Origin: Haloplanus salinus
GTDB taxonomy: Archaea; Halobacteriota; Halobacteria; Halobacteriales; Haloferacaceae
DNA: 64,000 bases
Assembly: GCF_003336245.1 (NCBI RefSeq)
Contig: NZ_QPHM01000001.1
Span: 868,001-932,000 of the forward strand
Direction of reading: 5' to 3'
Below are positions 44,480 to 52,035 of this stretch, piece by piece. The translations under genes and the position numbers were made by a program. Below the pieces are notes generated by a model. That model was not told where the DNA came from. It worked only from the letters and a program-made list of their open reading frames with translations, and did not search any database. Every line of letters starts with the position of its first letter. Within the stretch, counting starts at the first letter, position 1.

Positions 44480-44870
44480 GCGCCGTTCACGACGGGCGTG
44501 AATCGCGTACATTTCGTGCGACAACCGCCGCGGATGGCTGCCCGGATATTCCATAGAAAAATACGTTTTATGTGCTGAACAGGCGCAGTACCACGGTCTT
44601 CAGGCTGTGGATACGCGCCGTCACTCGGTGACCCATTCCCCTGCTTCGACAGGTCCGGATATTCCACCGTTCCCAATCCGAACCTTACACTAACTCCGAG
44701 TCTTCGGCCAGTTTGGACGAAGATAGGAGTACCGGCTGGTTGGCACAGCCCGGAGTCTACCTTTATCACCTCTCCCGAGGGTTCCAACCTCGGACGGAGG
44801 TGGTGGACTGCAAACCCTAATATCCCAAACGCGGTCGGGAAACCCGGTGTTCACGCCGGGGAGGATGTCA
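44480..44870 (+). mobile_element. Right-end relic of an IS200/IS605 (IS1341-type) element, possible orphan omega RNA
   Basis: No transposase remains. The terminus CCCGGTGTTCACGCCGGGGA followed by GGATGTCA (44843-44870) is a 7-bp hairpin plus the GGAGGATGTCA-type end that I associate with the right end of TnpB-encoding IS200/IS605 elements. Upstream on the same strand are further hairpins: CCACGG-TCTTCAGG-CTGTGG (44591-44610), CCGAGG/CCTCGG with a 7-base loop (44775-44793) and TTCACG/CGTGAA (44486-44502). The sequence is less GC-rich than the neighbours and lacks a credible gene on either strand. In TnpB elements the RNA that guides the nuclease ends at the right end and its guide lies just outside, which here would be 44871 onward. 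Left boundary uncertain. Confidence 0.5.
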
Positions 44871-45965
44871 TACCGGACAGACGTCGAACCGGATGTCGAC
44901 CCGCCGCTCGGTCACGTCGGTCACGATGCCGTCGATGGGCGCGTGGTGGGCGTTACTGATACCGTCGGCGGGGGTGGCAATCGTCTCCCGGTGTTTGACG
45001 CGGTCGCCCGGCGACACCAGCGGGTCGGCGGGTTCGACGGGACCGATCGCCGGGTTGGACGCGAGCGGGACGCCGACCGCGTCCGGATCGAGCGTCGTCG
45101 GCGTCGTCTCGTGGGCGTCGTCCCAGTCGTGGGCGTCGAGCACCTCGATCCGTCCGTCGCCGTAGGTGTTCGCCGCGACGGTGTCGGCGTCGAGGACGAG
45201 GATGGCGTTCGTCCGCTTCGAGACCCGGAACTCGGCGGGCGTGCCGTCGGTCCGGAACGACCACCCCGGGCCGCCGTGGAGGAGCACCTCGGCGTCCGAG
45301 AGGGAGCCGATGGGGCGCCCGGCCGCGTCGAGGAGGTCGGCGGCGGGCGTGCCGATCGGCACGTCGAGAAAGCGGTGCTCGGGGACGTTGCCCCCGACGT
45401 GGACGTACGTCCGCGTCGTCGGGATGTCACGGTCGAGCGCCCGGTAGACGTTCCAGAGCGTCTCGGTGTTCTGGACGATCCAGCCGTGGTCCATCGGGAG
45501 GTCGTCGCCGCGGACGACGGTCCCCGCGACGACGTTCAGGAGGATGCTCTCCATGCCGTACTTGTACTCGTCGTCGGTGTACGCGAACACGACCCCCGAC
45601 TCGTCGTCGGCGTCGACGGGGAGATCCTCGGGGAAGTAGACCGTCGCGTCCGTCGCCGCCTCCAGCGCCCGCGTCCAGCCGCGATGCTTCAACTTGGGCG
45701 TCACGACGACCGTCTCGAACGCCGATCGGAGTAACGCGTCGAAGAGCGCGGCGTACGCGTGTGCTCGCTCCTTCCCGAGCCACCGATCCATGTAGTAGAT
45801 CGGCTCGCTCTCCTGGTGGTTGACCAGCAAGTGGTCGACGTCGTCGAGGCGTCGCCACTTCGCGTGGGTCGGGAATCCGGCTCCACCCGCCCCCGCGACG
45901 CCGGCATCGCGGAGCGTCGTGGCGATGTTCGGCACCGTCATGCCGTCGAGTTGCGCGAGACTCAT
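44868..45965 (-). CDS. RnfC/NuoF-like NADH-binding flavoprotein
   Basis: About 365 residues of the RnfC-NuoF type. The N-terminal GVAGAGGAGFPTHAKW is the glycine-rich FMN/NADH-binding loop, followed by HLLVNHQESEPIYYMDRWLG and a domain ending RTYVHVGGNVPEH. An SLBB-like domain and a C-terminal barrel (RVKHRETIATPADG, HHAPIDGIVTDV) complete it. No cluster-binding Cys repeat is visible, so the ferredoxin domain of true RnfC is missing. No other Rnf genes are nearby. The stop codon TGA is formed by the end of the IS-like right end, so the last residues may differ from the original. ATG chosen over a GTG two codons earlier. TATATAG about 35 bases upstream. Confidence 0.75.
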   Translation of the reverse strand: MSLAQLDGMTVPNIATTLRDAGVAGAGGAGFPTHAKWRRLDDVDHLLVNHQESEPIYYMDRWLGKERAHAYAALFDALLRSAFETVVVTPKLKHRGWTRALEAATDATVYFPEDLPVDADDESGVVFAYTDDEYKYGMESILLNVVAGTVVRGDDLPMDHGWIVQNTETLWNVYRALDRDIPTTRTYVHVGGNVPEHRFLDVPIGTPAADLLDAAGRPIGSLSDAEVLLHGGPGWSFRTDGTPAEFRVSKRTNAILVLDADTVAANTYGDGRIEVLDAHDWDDAHETTPTTLDPDAVGVPLASNPAIGPVEPADPLVSPGDRVKHRETIATPADGISNAHHAPIDGIVTDVTERRVDIRFDVCPV

Positions 45966-46085
45966 ACCCACCTACCGTGCGTAGTGTTAACGAACAACTA
46001 TATAACTCCGTCGGTCGTCGAGGCGGCTATCGTCGCGCGACGACACGAGGCGAACCGTTATGCCCGCCGCCGCCCCAGCGGCCGC
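45966..46085. promoter_or_regulatory. Divergent promoter between the RnfC-like and MOSC genes
   Basis: The stretch GTTAACGAACAACTATATAACTCC (about 45987-46010) is AT-rich. Read on the minus strand it gives AGTTATATAGTTG about 35 bases upstream of the RnfC-like start, a good TATA element; on the plus strand it is about 80 bases from the MOSC start. Confidence 0.5.
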
Positions 46086-46592
46086 ATGGCGCGAGTCACG
46101 GACGTCTTCGTCGCGGACGCGGGGTCGGAGCCGATGCGGTCGGTCGACAGCGTCGAGGCCGTCTCGGGCGGCCTCCGCGGCGACCGGTACTGCGAGGGTC
46201 GAGGCCACTACACCCCTTTCGACGTCTGCGAGGTGACGCTGATCGCCCGCGAGGATATCGAATACATCGACGAGGAACTCGGCCCGTCGCTCGCGGCCGG
46301 CGAGCACCGCCGCAACATCGTCACCGAGGGCGTCGACCTGCACGACCTGCTCGACCACCGCTTCCGGGTCGGGGCGGCGACGCTTTCCGGAACCCGGCCC
46401 CGACCGCCCTGTGCGCACGTCGAGGAACTCGCCGAGGAGGAGGGGGTCGCCCGCGCCCTCGGCGACGGACGGGGTGGCATCTGTGCGGACGTACTCGATC
46501 CCGGAGCGATCGCCGTCGGCGACGCGGTGGTCGATCTCGGCTCGACCGACCGCACCGACGACATCGTCGCGCGGTTGCGGTCGGAGGACTAG
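46086..46592 (+). CDS. MOSC domain protein
   Basis: 168 residues consisting of one MOSC (Moco sulfurase C-terminal) domain. Recognisable pieces are VEAVSGGLRGDRYCEGRGH, EVTLIAREDIEYI, GEHRRNIVTEGVDLHDLL and RPRPPCAHVEELAEEE with the conserved Cys. Such proteins carry activated sulfur and act in molybdenum-cofactor or detoxification reactions. The stop codon overlaps the convergent ferritin-like gene (shared CTAG). The ATG at MARVTDVFV is preferred. Confidence 0.84.
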   Translation: MARVTDVFVADAGSEPMRSVDSVEAVSGGLRGDRYCEGRGHYTPFDVCEVTLIAREDIEYIDEELGPSLAAGEHRRNIVTEGVDLHDLLDHRFRVGAATLSGTRPRPPCAHVEELAEEEGVARALGDGRGGICADVLDPGAIAVGDAVVDLGSTDRTDDIVARLRSED

Positions 46593-47227
46593 CAGACCGG
46601 CGCGGGGTCGACGCCCATCCCACGCAGCGTCTCCGCGTACTCGTCGTAGGCGACGCGAACCGTCTCGGCGGCGGCGTCGACGGCCCGGTCCCAGTCGTCC
46701 GCGTCCGTACAGCAGTCGTCGAGGAGCGCCGCCCCGTCGTCGACGAGGGCGTCGGTCTCCGACCGGAACGTGCGGATCGTGTCGGCGGCGGCTTCGTCGG
46801 CCTCGTTGATGAAGAAGTTGATGACCTGGAGGAGCGAGCGGGAACTCACGAGCGGGCGGGCGACGAGACCGGCGGCGACGCGTTCGGGCGTTGCGTCGAG
46901 GCCGCGGAGATGGGCGTGCACGGGGTCGGCGTCCGGATCGGCGTCGGCCGGGGCGTCGTCCAGCAGCGCGGAGACGCGCGCCGCGTGGTCGCGCTCCGTC
47001 GCCGCGACCCGCGCGAACGCCTCGCGCGCGCCGGCGTTTGACTCGTCGTCGACCCACGCCTCGAACGTCGCGGCGGCGCGGCGCTCGGCGGCGAGCGTCG
47101 CGGCCAAAACGCGCTCGCGGTCGAGCCGTGCCTCGGTCGTCGCCACGAGCGCCTTCTCCGAGCCGAGGCGGTCGAGTTCCGTCGCCATGCGATCCCGAAC
47201 CGTCTCGACGAGTGTGTCGCCGTCCAT
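46589..47227 (-). CDS. Rubrerythrin/ferritin-like four-helix protein
   Basis: 212 residues, almost all helical. Candidate metal ligands are Glu in ATTEARLDRER and AAERRAAATFEAW, and the pair Glu/His in ATERDHAARV, with a second half at FFINEADEAAADTIRTF. This suggests a di-iron or mono-metal ferritin-like fold. Similar haloarchaeal proteins carry varied names. No Cys-rich rubredoxin domain is present, so it is not a complete rubrerythrin. A role in oxygen or peroxide handling would fit the neighbouring persulfide dioxygenase but is inference. Confidence 0.6.
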   Translation of the reverse strand: MDGDTLVETVRDRMATELDRLGSEKALVATTEARLDRERVLAATLAAERRAAATFEAWVDDESNAGAREAFARVAATERDHAARVSALLDDAPADADPDADPVHAHLRGLDATPERVAAGLVARPLVSSRSLLQVINFFINEADEAAADTIRTFRSETDALVDDGAALLDDCCTDADDWDRAVDAAAETVRVAYDEYAETLRGMGVDPAPVC

Positions 47228-47319
47228 ACCGACGCTTGGACCCCGTCGGTCCTTATACTGTCGCCGGCGCCTCGCCGTCTCGACCCCACGCTTAACGCCG
47301 CCGCGGGCGTACGGCCGAT

Positions 47320-48462
47320 ATGGCCGCCGACACCGACCACGCGGGAAGCATCACCGCCGCGACGCTCCGCCGCCGCCTCGCCGACGGCGAGCCGATGACC
47401 CTGCTCGACGTGCGCGACCGGAACGAAGTCGAACGCTGGCGGATCGAGGCGCCGTCCTCTCACCACGTTCCCTACGTGAAGTTCGTCGCCGCCGGCGTCA
47501 CCGGGGACGTTGCCGACCTCCTCCCCGAGGACGTGCAGGAACCCGTCGTCGCCGTCTGTCCCCACGGCGAGGCGAGCGCCGAGGTGGCCGACCAGCTCGC
47601 CGCTGCCGGCGTCGACGCCGAGAACCTCGCGGGGGGGATGACGGCGTGGGCACGGCTGTACGACCGGACCGAAATCGCCTCGACCGACGGTGCGACGATC
47701 TATCAGTACCGCCGGCCCGCGAGCGGCTGTCTCGGCTACGCCGTCGTCGCCGACGGCGAGATGGCGGTGGTCGACCCCTTGCGGTCCTTCGCCGACCGCT
47801 ACGTCGCCGACGCGGCCGAACTGGGTGCGACGCTCACCTACGCCGTCGATACGCACGTCCACGCCGACCACGTGAGCGGCGTGCGGGCGCTCGCGACCCG
47901 GGGCGCGACGCCGGTCCTGCCGGCCGCGGCGGTGACCGACCGCGACGTGGCCGACGGGGGCGACTTCGAGACGATAGCGGACGGCGACGAACTCGTGGTC
48001 GGGGGGGCGGCGCTTTCGGCCGTGGCGCTTCCCGGCCACACGACGGAGATGACGGGGATTCGGGTGGGCGGGACGCTCCTCACGGGCGACAGCCTCTTTC
48101 TCGACGGCGTCGCCCGGCCCGACCTGCAGGAAGACGCCGACGACGCCGCGCAGGCGCGAACGCTGTATGCGACGCTGGCCGAGCGGCTTCGCGAGTTCCC
48201 CGACGACACGCTCGTCGCGCCGGGACACACCGACGCGGGCGTCGAGGACGGCCCCGAGGTGGCCCGTCTCGGCGACCTCCGGAAGCGACTGCCGGTCTTC
48301 GGGATGGGGGAAGCCGAGTTCGTCGAACGCGTAACCCGCGTGGGCGCCGAACCGGCCAACGCCGAGCGTATCGTCGCCATCAACTGCGGGCGGGAAGCGG
48401 CCGACGACGAGGAAGCGTTCGAACTGGAGTTGGGGCCGAACAACTGCGCGGCGGGCGGGTGA
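47320..48462 (+). CDS. Rhodanese-MBL fusion: persulfide dioxygenase-like
   Basis: 380 residues. An N-terminal rhodanese domain (MTLLDVRDRNEVERW, then active-site loop VAVCPHGEASAEVADQL with Cys near residue 86) is followed by a metallo-beta-lactamase domain with DTHVHADHVSG, GHTTEMTGIRV and TGDSLFLDGVARPDL and the APGHTDAG ligand. The latter is of the ETHE1/persulfide-dioxygenase type, which oxidises glutathione- or coenzyme-bound persulfide to sulfite; the rhodanese part can move sulfane sulfur. The order rhodanese-MBL is the reverse of many bacterial fusions (MBL-rhodanese). Function on haloarchaeal thiols such as gamma-glutamylcysteine is a fair inference. Confidence 0.8.
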   Translation: MAADTDHAGSITAATLRRRLADGEPMTLLDVRDRNEVERWRIEAPSSHHVPYVKFVAAGVTGDVADLLPEDVQEPVVAVCPHGEASAEVADQLAAAGVDAENLAGGMTAWARLYDRTEIASTDGATIYQYRRPASGCLGYAVVADGEMAVVDPLRSFADRYVADAAELGATLTYAVDTHVHADHVSGVRALATRGATPVLPAAAVTDRDVADGGDFETIADGDELVVGGAALSAVALPGHTTEMTGIRVGGTLLTGDSLFLDGVARPDLQEDADDAAQARTLYATLAERLREFPDDTLVAPGHTDAGVEDGPEVARLGDLRKRLPVFGMGEAEFVERVTRVGAEPANAERIVAINCGREAADDEEAFELELGPNNCAAGG

Positions 48463-48529
48463 CCACGGTGGGTCAAAGCGTCCGTCGACTCTCCTGAAGG
48501 CACTTATCGGGCGGCGCCGACGCGTCGCC

Positions 48530-48649
48530 ATGCGTCGACGCGCGCTTCTCACGAGCGCCGGCGGGGCGCCCGCGACCCCGACCGGCTGTCTCGGGAGAAG
48601 AGGGACCGACGGGTCGTCGGGAGGCGCTGATCCCGCACCATTTATCATC
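48530..48649 (+). pseudogene. N-terminal remnant of a Tat lipoprotein
   Basis: About 40 codons starting MRRRALLTSAGGAPATPTGC, which reads as a Tat signal and lipobox (Arg-Arg, hydrophobic stretch, TGC) but with Pro replacing two residues that are normally Leu/Ala. A Gly/Asp/Ser linker follows, then the frame runs into the start of the next gene. No mature domain exists. Confidence 0.4.
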
Positions 48650-48669
48650 GACCCCCGACACCCACGCTC

Positions 48670-49725
48670 ATGTACGACGTCGCGGTCATCCCGGGCGACG
48701 GCATCGGGAACGAAGTCGTGGAGGCGGTCGAACCCCTGCTGGTCGACGTGGCGGACGCACACGGCGTGAGCATCGAGACGACGTGGTTCGACTGGGGGAG
48801 CCAGCGCTACCTCGACGAGGGGGCGCTCATGCCCGACGACGGGCTGGACCGGCTGGAGGACTTCGACGCCATCCTGCTGGGCGCCGTTGGCCACCCCGAC
48901 GTCCCGGACCACGTCACCCTGCGTGGCCTCCGCCTTCCGATCACCAAAGGGTTCCAGCAGCACGTCTGTAAGCGGCCCGCGTATCTCTTCGAGGGCGTGC
49001 GAAGTCCCCTGCGGGGCTACGAGGGCGGCGACATCGACTTCGTCGTCTACCGGCAGAACACGGAGGGGGAGTACGCCGACGTCGGCGGCCGCGAACACCG
49101 TGGCTTCGACAACGAGGTGGCGGTGCAGGCGTCGGTGTTTACCCGCGAAGGAACGGAGAAACTGCTTCGACCGGCGTTCGAGGCGGCGAGCGAGCGCTCG
49201 GGCCACCTGACGAACGTCACGAAGTCCAACGCCCAAGCCCACGGCATGGTCTTCTGGGACGACATGGTCGCGGAGGTGAGCGAGGACTACCCCGACGTGG
49301 AGGTGGAACGGCTCCTCGTCGACGCCGCGAGCATGGACATGGTGCGTCGTCCGGACGAGTTCGACGTGCTGGTGGCGTCGAACCTCTTCGGCGACATCCT
49401 CACCGACATCGGCGGCGGGGTCATGGGCAGCCTCGGCCTCGCGCCGTCGACGAACATCGACCCCGACGGCACCTACCCGTCGATGTTCGAACCGGTCCAC
49501 GGCAGCGCCTTCGACATCATGGGCGAAGGCATCGCCAACCCGCTCGGTACCGTCCTCTCGGCGTCACTCATGTTCGAGCACCTCGGGGAGGACGCCGTGG
49601 CCGAGGCGCTGTGGGCGGGCGTCGCCGAGCAGTTGGCCGACGCCGATGCGCCGCGAACGGCCGACATCGGCGGGAGCGCGCGGACGGTAGCCGTGACCGA
49701 CGACCTGCGCGACCGACTCGTTTAG
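48670..49725 (+). CDS. Tartrate/D-malate dehydrogenase (isocitrate/isopropylmalate dehydrogenase superfamily)
   Basis: 351-residue NAD-dependent beta-decarboxylating dehydrogenase. VAVIPGDGIGNEVVEAVEP is the N-terminal motif, the substrate loop contains DHVTLRGLRLPITKGFQQ and QNTEGEYADVGG, and ASNLFGDILTDIGGGVMGSLGLAPS with MFEPVHGSAFDIMG is the metal and cofactor region. The DHV-TLRGLRLPI pattern is that of tartrate dehydrogenase/D-malate dehydrogenase rather than IPMDH or ICDH. A TATA-like CATTTATCATC is 30-35 bases upstream. The stop overlaps the convergent membrane protein gene by four bases. Confidence 0.84.
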   Translation: MYDVAVIPGDGIGNEVVEAVEPLLVDVADAHGVSIETTWFDWGSQRYLDEGALMPDDGLDRLEDFDAILLGAVGHPDVPDHVTLRGLRLPITKGFQQHVCKRPAYLFEGVRSPLRGYEGGDIDFVVYRQNTEGEYADVGGREHRGFDNEVAVQASVFTREGTEKLLRPAFEAASERSGHLTNVTKSNAQAHGMVFWDDMVAEVSEDYPDVEVERLLVDAASMDMVRRPDEFDVLVASNLFGDILTDIGGGVMGSLGLAPSTNIDPDGTYPSMFEPVHGSAFDIMGEGIANPLGTVLSASLMFEHLGEDAVAEALWAGVAEQLADADAPRTADIGGSARTVAVTDDLRDRLV

Positions 49726-50222
49726 TCGGCGGCGACGGCGGCGGCGATGCCGAGCGTCTGGCCGACGCCGACCAGCGCGAGACCGGCCAGCGTCGCCGCC
49801 GAACCGACGACGGGACCGAGGACGTAGACGACGGCGCCGAGCGCCGAGCACGCGCCGCCGACGAAGTAGGCGCGGGCGGGCCGGGCGCCGCGGCGGCCGG
49901 TGTCCCACAGCCCGGCGGCGGGGAGGAGCATCCACCCGACGACGGCGGTCCAGAGGAGCCGTTCCGAGGGGAGGACGAGGCCGGCGGCGCCCGCGACGGT
50001 GAAGACGAATCCGGCGAGGATGATCCGGCGCCAGACGAGCAGGGCGCCGGATCGCATGTCGGTCCACGACAGGGCGGCGAACGCGAGGAGCAGCGTCGCC
50101 ATCACGACGTGGGCGATGAGGAGCGTGCGCGTGGCGACGGCGTCGAGGTGGGCGGCGGTGACGAACGACCACGCGAGGGGGACGAGGACGGCGGGGCCGT
50201 TCTCGCGGAGGCGACGGAACAC
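49722..50222 (-). CDS. Integral membrane protein, function unknown
   Basis: 166 residues, five or six membrane helices (for example TLLIAHVVMATLLLAFAAL, IILAGFVFTVAGAAGLVL, AAVVYVLGPVVGSAATLAGL-like region). No charged active-site pattern, no signal peptide. Typical haloarchaeal small membrane protein. Convergent with the tartrate dehydrogenase gene and divergent from the K+ channel gene. Confidence 0.6.
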   Translation of the reverse strand: MFRRLRENGPAVLVPLAWSFVTAAHLDAVATRTLLIAHVVMATLLLAFAALSWTDMRSGALLVWRRIILAGFVFTVAGAAGLVLPSERLLWTAVVGWMLLPAAGLWDTGRRGARPARAYFVGGACSALGAVVYVLGPVVGSAATLAGLALVGVGQTLGIAAAVAAD

Positions 50223-50328
50223 GACGGTCGATGGACACCGGTTGATAAAAAGTCCGTGGCTGTCGGCGATTCCGACCGCGTGAGCGCGGCCGGTGTGGTA
50301 TAACTACCGCCCGGGAGAACGTCGCCCC

Positions 50329-51975
50329 ATGCCGCTTCGCACGCGCCGGACCGTCTACTATCTCGCGCTGGTGGTGGCGACGACCCTGTTGTTCACCCTC
50401 CTGTACAACGTCGGGATGGCGACCTGGGAGGGTCGGCCCCAGCCACTGTATCGCTCGCTCGAAGTCGTGATCCAGAGTTTCACCACCACCGGCTACGGCG
50501 AGGACGCGCCGTGGCGGACGCCACAGATGAACCTCCTCGCCATCGCGATGCAACTGGCGGGCATCGGCCTCATCCTCACCGCCGTCGACGTGTTCGCAGT
50601 GCCGTGGCTTCGCGACGCGCTCACGCCGAGTGCCCCGGTGTCGGCGCCGGACCTCCGGAGCCACGTCATCGTCTGCGAACACACGCCGCGGACGGACGCG
50701 TTCGTCGCGGAACTCGACGCCCGCGGCCGGGCGTACGTCCTCGTCGAGAGCGACGAGACGACGGCGGCCACCCTCCACGAGGACGGCTACCGCGTCGTCC
50801 ACGGCGACCCCGAGTCGACCGACGTACTCCGGGCGGCGGGCATCGGGTCGGCGCGGGCCGTCGTCGCCGACGCCGCCGACGACACGAACGCGAGCATCGC
50901 GCTCTCGGCGCGGGACGCCAGAGCGGACGTGCGCGTGATCACGCTGGTCGAGGACGCGTCACTCGCCCGCTACCACCGGGCCGCGGGGGCGGACGACGTG
51001 CTCTCGCCCAGACAGCTGTTGGGCGAGAGCCTGGCGCGGCAAGTGCCGACGACCGTGACGGCCGACGTGGCCGACGGCATCGAAATCGGCGACGCGGACG
51101 ACGACTTCGAACTCGTCGAACTCACCGTGGCGGCGGACAGCGACCTCCACGGGAAGACGTTCGGCGAGGCGCGCCTGCGCGAGCGGTTCGGCGTGAACGT
51201 GATCGGCGCGTGGTTCGACGGCGACTTCGAGACGCCGGTCGAGATGAACGAACGGCTGGTGGCGCGGACGCGCCTCCTCGTGGCGGGCGAGTCGGGAGGG
51301 ATCGAGGCGCTTCAGACGGCGACCGCCTCCACGGTCCGGCAGTTCGGGCCACAACGGATCGTCGTCGCGGGCTACGGCGACTCCGGACGCGCCGCGGCGG
51401 CCGCACTCGACGACTCCGGGGCGGAGCTGACCGTCCTCGACGTCGCAGCGGCTCCGGACGTCGACGTGGTGGGCGACGCGCGCGACCCCGAAACGCTCGA
51501 CGCGGCAGGCATCGAGTCGGCGTCGGCGCTGATCGTCGCCGTCGGCGACGACACGACGGCCATCTTCGTGACGCTCATCGCCCGCGAGTTGAATCCGGAC
51601 CTCCACGTCGTCGTGCGGGCGAACGAGGAGGACGACGTCCAGAAACTGTACCGCGCCGGCGGCGACTACGTGCAGTCGCTGGCGACGATCAGCGGTCGGA
51701 TGCTCGCCTCGACCGTCTTCGAGGACGAGGAGGTGCTCGCGTACGACAAGGGAATCAACGTCGTTCGCCTCCCAGCGGGAACGCTGGTGGGAAACACCAT
51801 CGCCGGCGAGCGGGTGCGGACCGAAACTGGCTGTACCGTCGTCGCCGTCGTCAGGGACGGCGAGACGATCACCGAGATCGACCCCCAGGCGTTCACGCTA
51901 GAGACGGGCGACGAGGTGGTCATCGCCGGCACCGACGAGGCGACCACGCGGTTCGAGCGACGGTTCGGCGTCTAG
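50329..51975 (+). CDS. Potassium channel with two TrkA-N/TrkA-C (RCK) domains
   Basis: 548-residue Kch-like channel. Two membrane helices (residues about 9-28 and 67-88) surround a pore with the selectivity filter TTTGYGE. It is followed by two Rossmann RCK modules: first DLRSHVIVCEHTPRTDAF with VHGDPESTDVL, and second QRIVVAGYGDSGRAAAAAL, each with a TrkA-C part (VELTVAADSDLHGKTFGEARL, RLPAGTLVGNTIAGERV). The ligand is probably NAD(H) or another nucleotide. The ATG at MPLRTRR is preferred over one 12 codons earlier. A TATA-like GGTATAACTACC is just upstream. Confidence 0.87.
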   Translation: MPLRTRRTVYYLALVVATTLLFTLLYNVGMATWEGRPQPLYRSLEVVIQSFTTTGYGEDAPWRTPQMNLLAIAMQLAGIGLILTAVDVFAVPWLRDALTPSAPVSAPDLRSHVIVCEHTPRTDAFVAELDARGRAYVLVESDETTAATLHEDGYRVVHGDPESTDVLRAAGIGSARAVVADAADDTNASIALSARDARADVRVITLVEDASLARYHRAAGADDVLSPRQLLGESLARQVPTTVTADVADGIEIGDADDDFELVELTVAADSDLHGKTFGEARLRERFGVNVIGAWFDGDFETPVEMNERLVARTRLLVAGESGGIEALQTATASTVRQFGPQRIVVAGYGDSGRAAAAALDDSGAELTVLDVAAAPDVDVVGDARDPETLDAAGIESASALIVAVGDDTTAIFVTLIARELNPDLHVVVRANEEDDVQKLYRAGGDYVQSLATISGRMLASTVFEDEEVLAYDKGINVVRLPAGTLVGNTIAGERVRTETGCTVVAVVRDGETITEIDPQAFTLETGDEVVIAGTDEATTRFERRFGV

Positions 51976-52035
51976 ATCGGCGGGCCGCGCCGCGAGAGCG
52001 ATGGCTTAAATTGCGAACGGTTCGAGGGGCGGAGT

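Noticed and set aside
44386-44787. 133-codon minus-strand frame in the IS-like region
   Set aside because: Looked protein-like at first (VEYPDLSKQGNGSPSDG), but it is antisense to the deduced element, has no homologous pattern, and its C-terminal part covers the end of the aldo/keto reductase gene.
46846-49500. 884-codon minus-strand frame over the persulfide dioxygenase and tartrate dehydrogenase genes
   Set aside because: Shadow of two well-supported genes; Arg/Val-rich with no domain.
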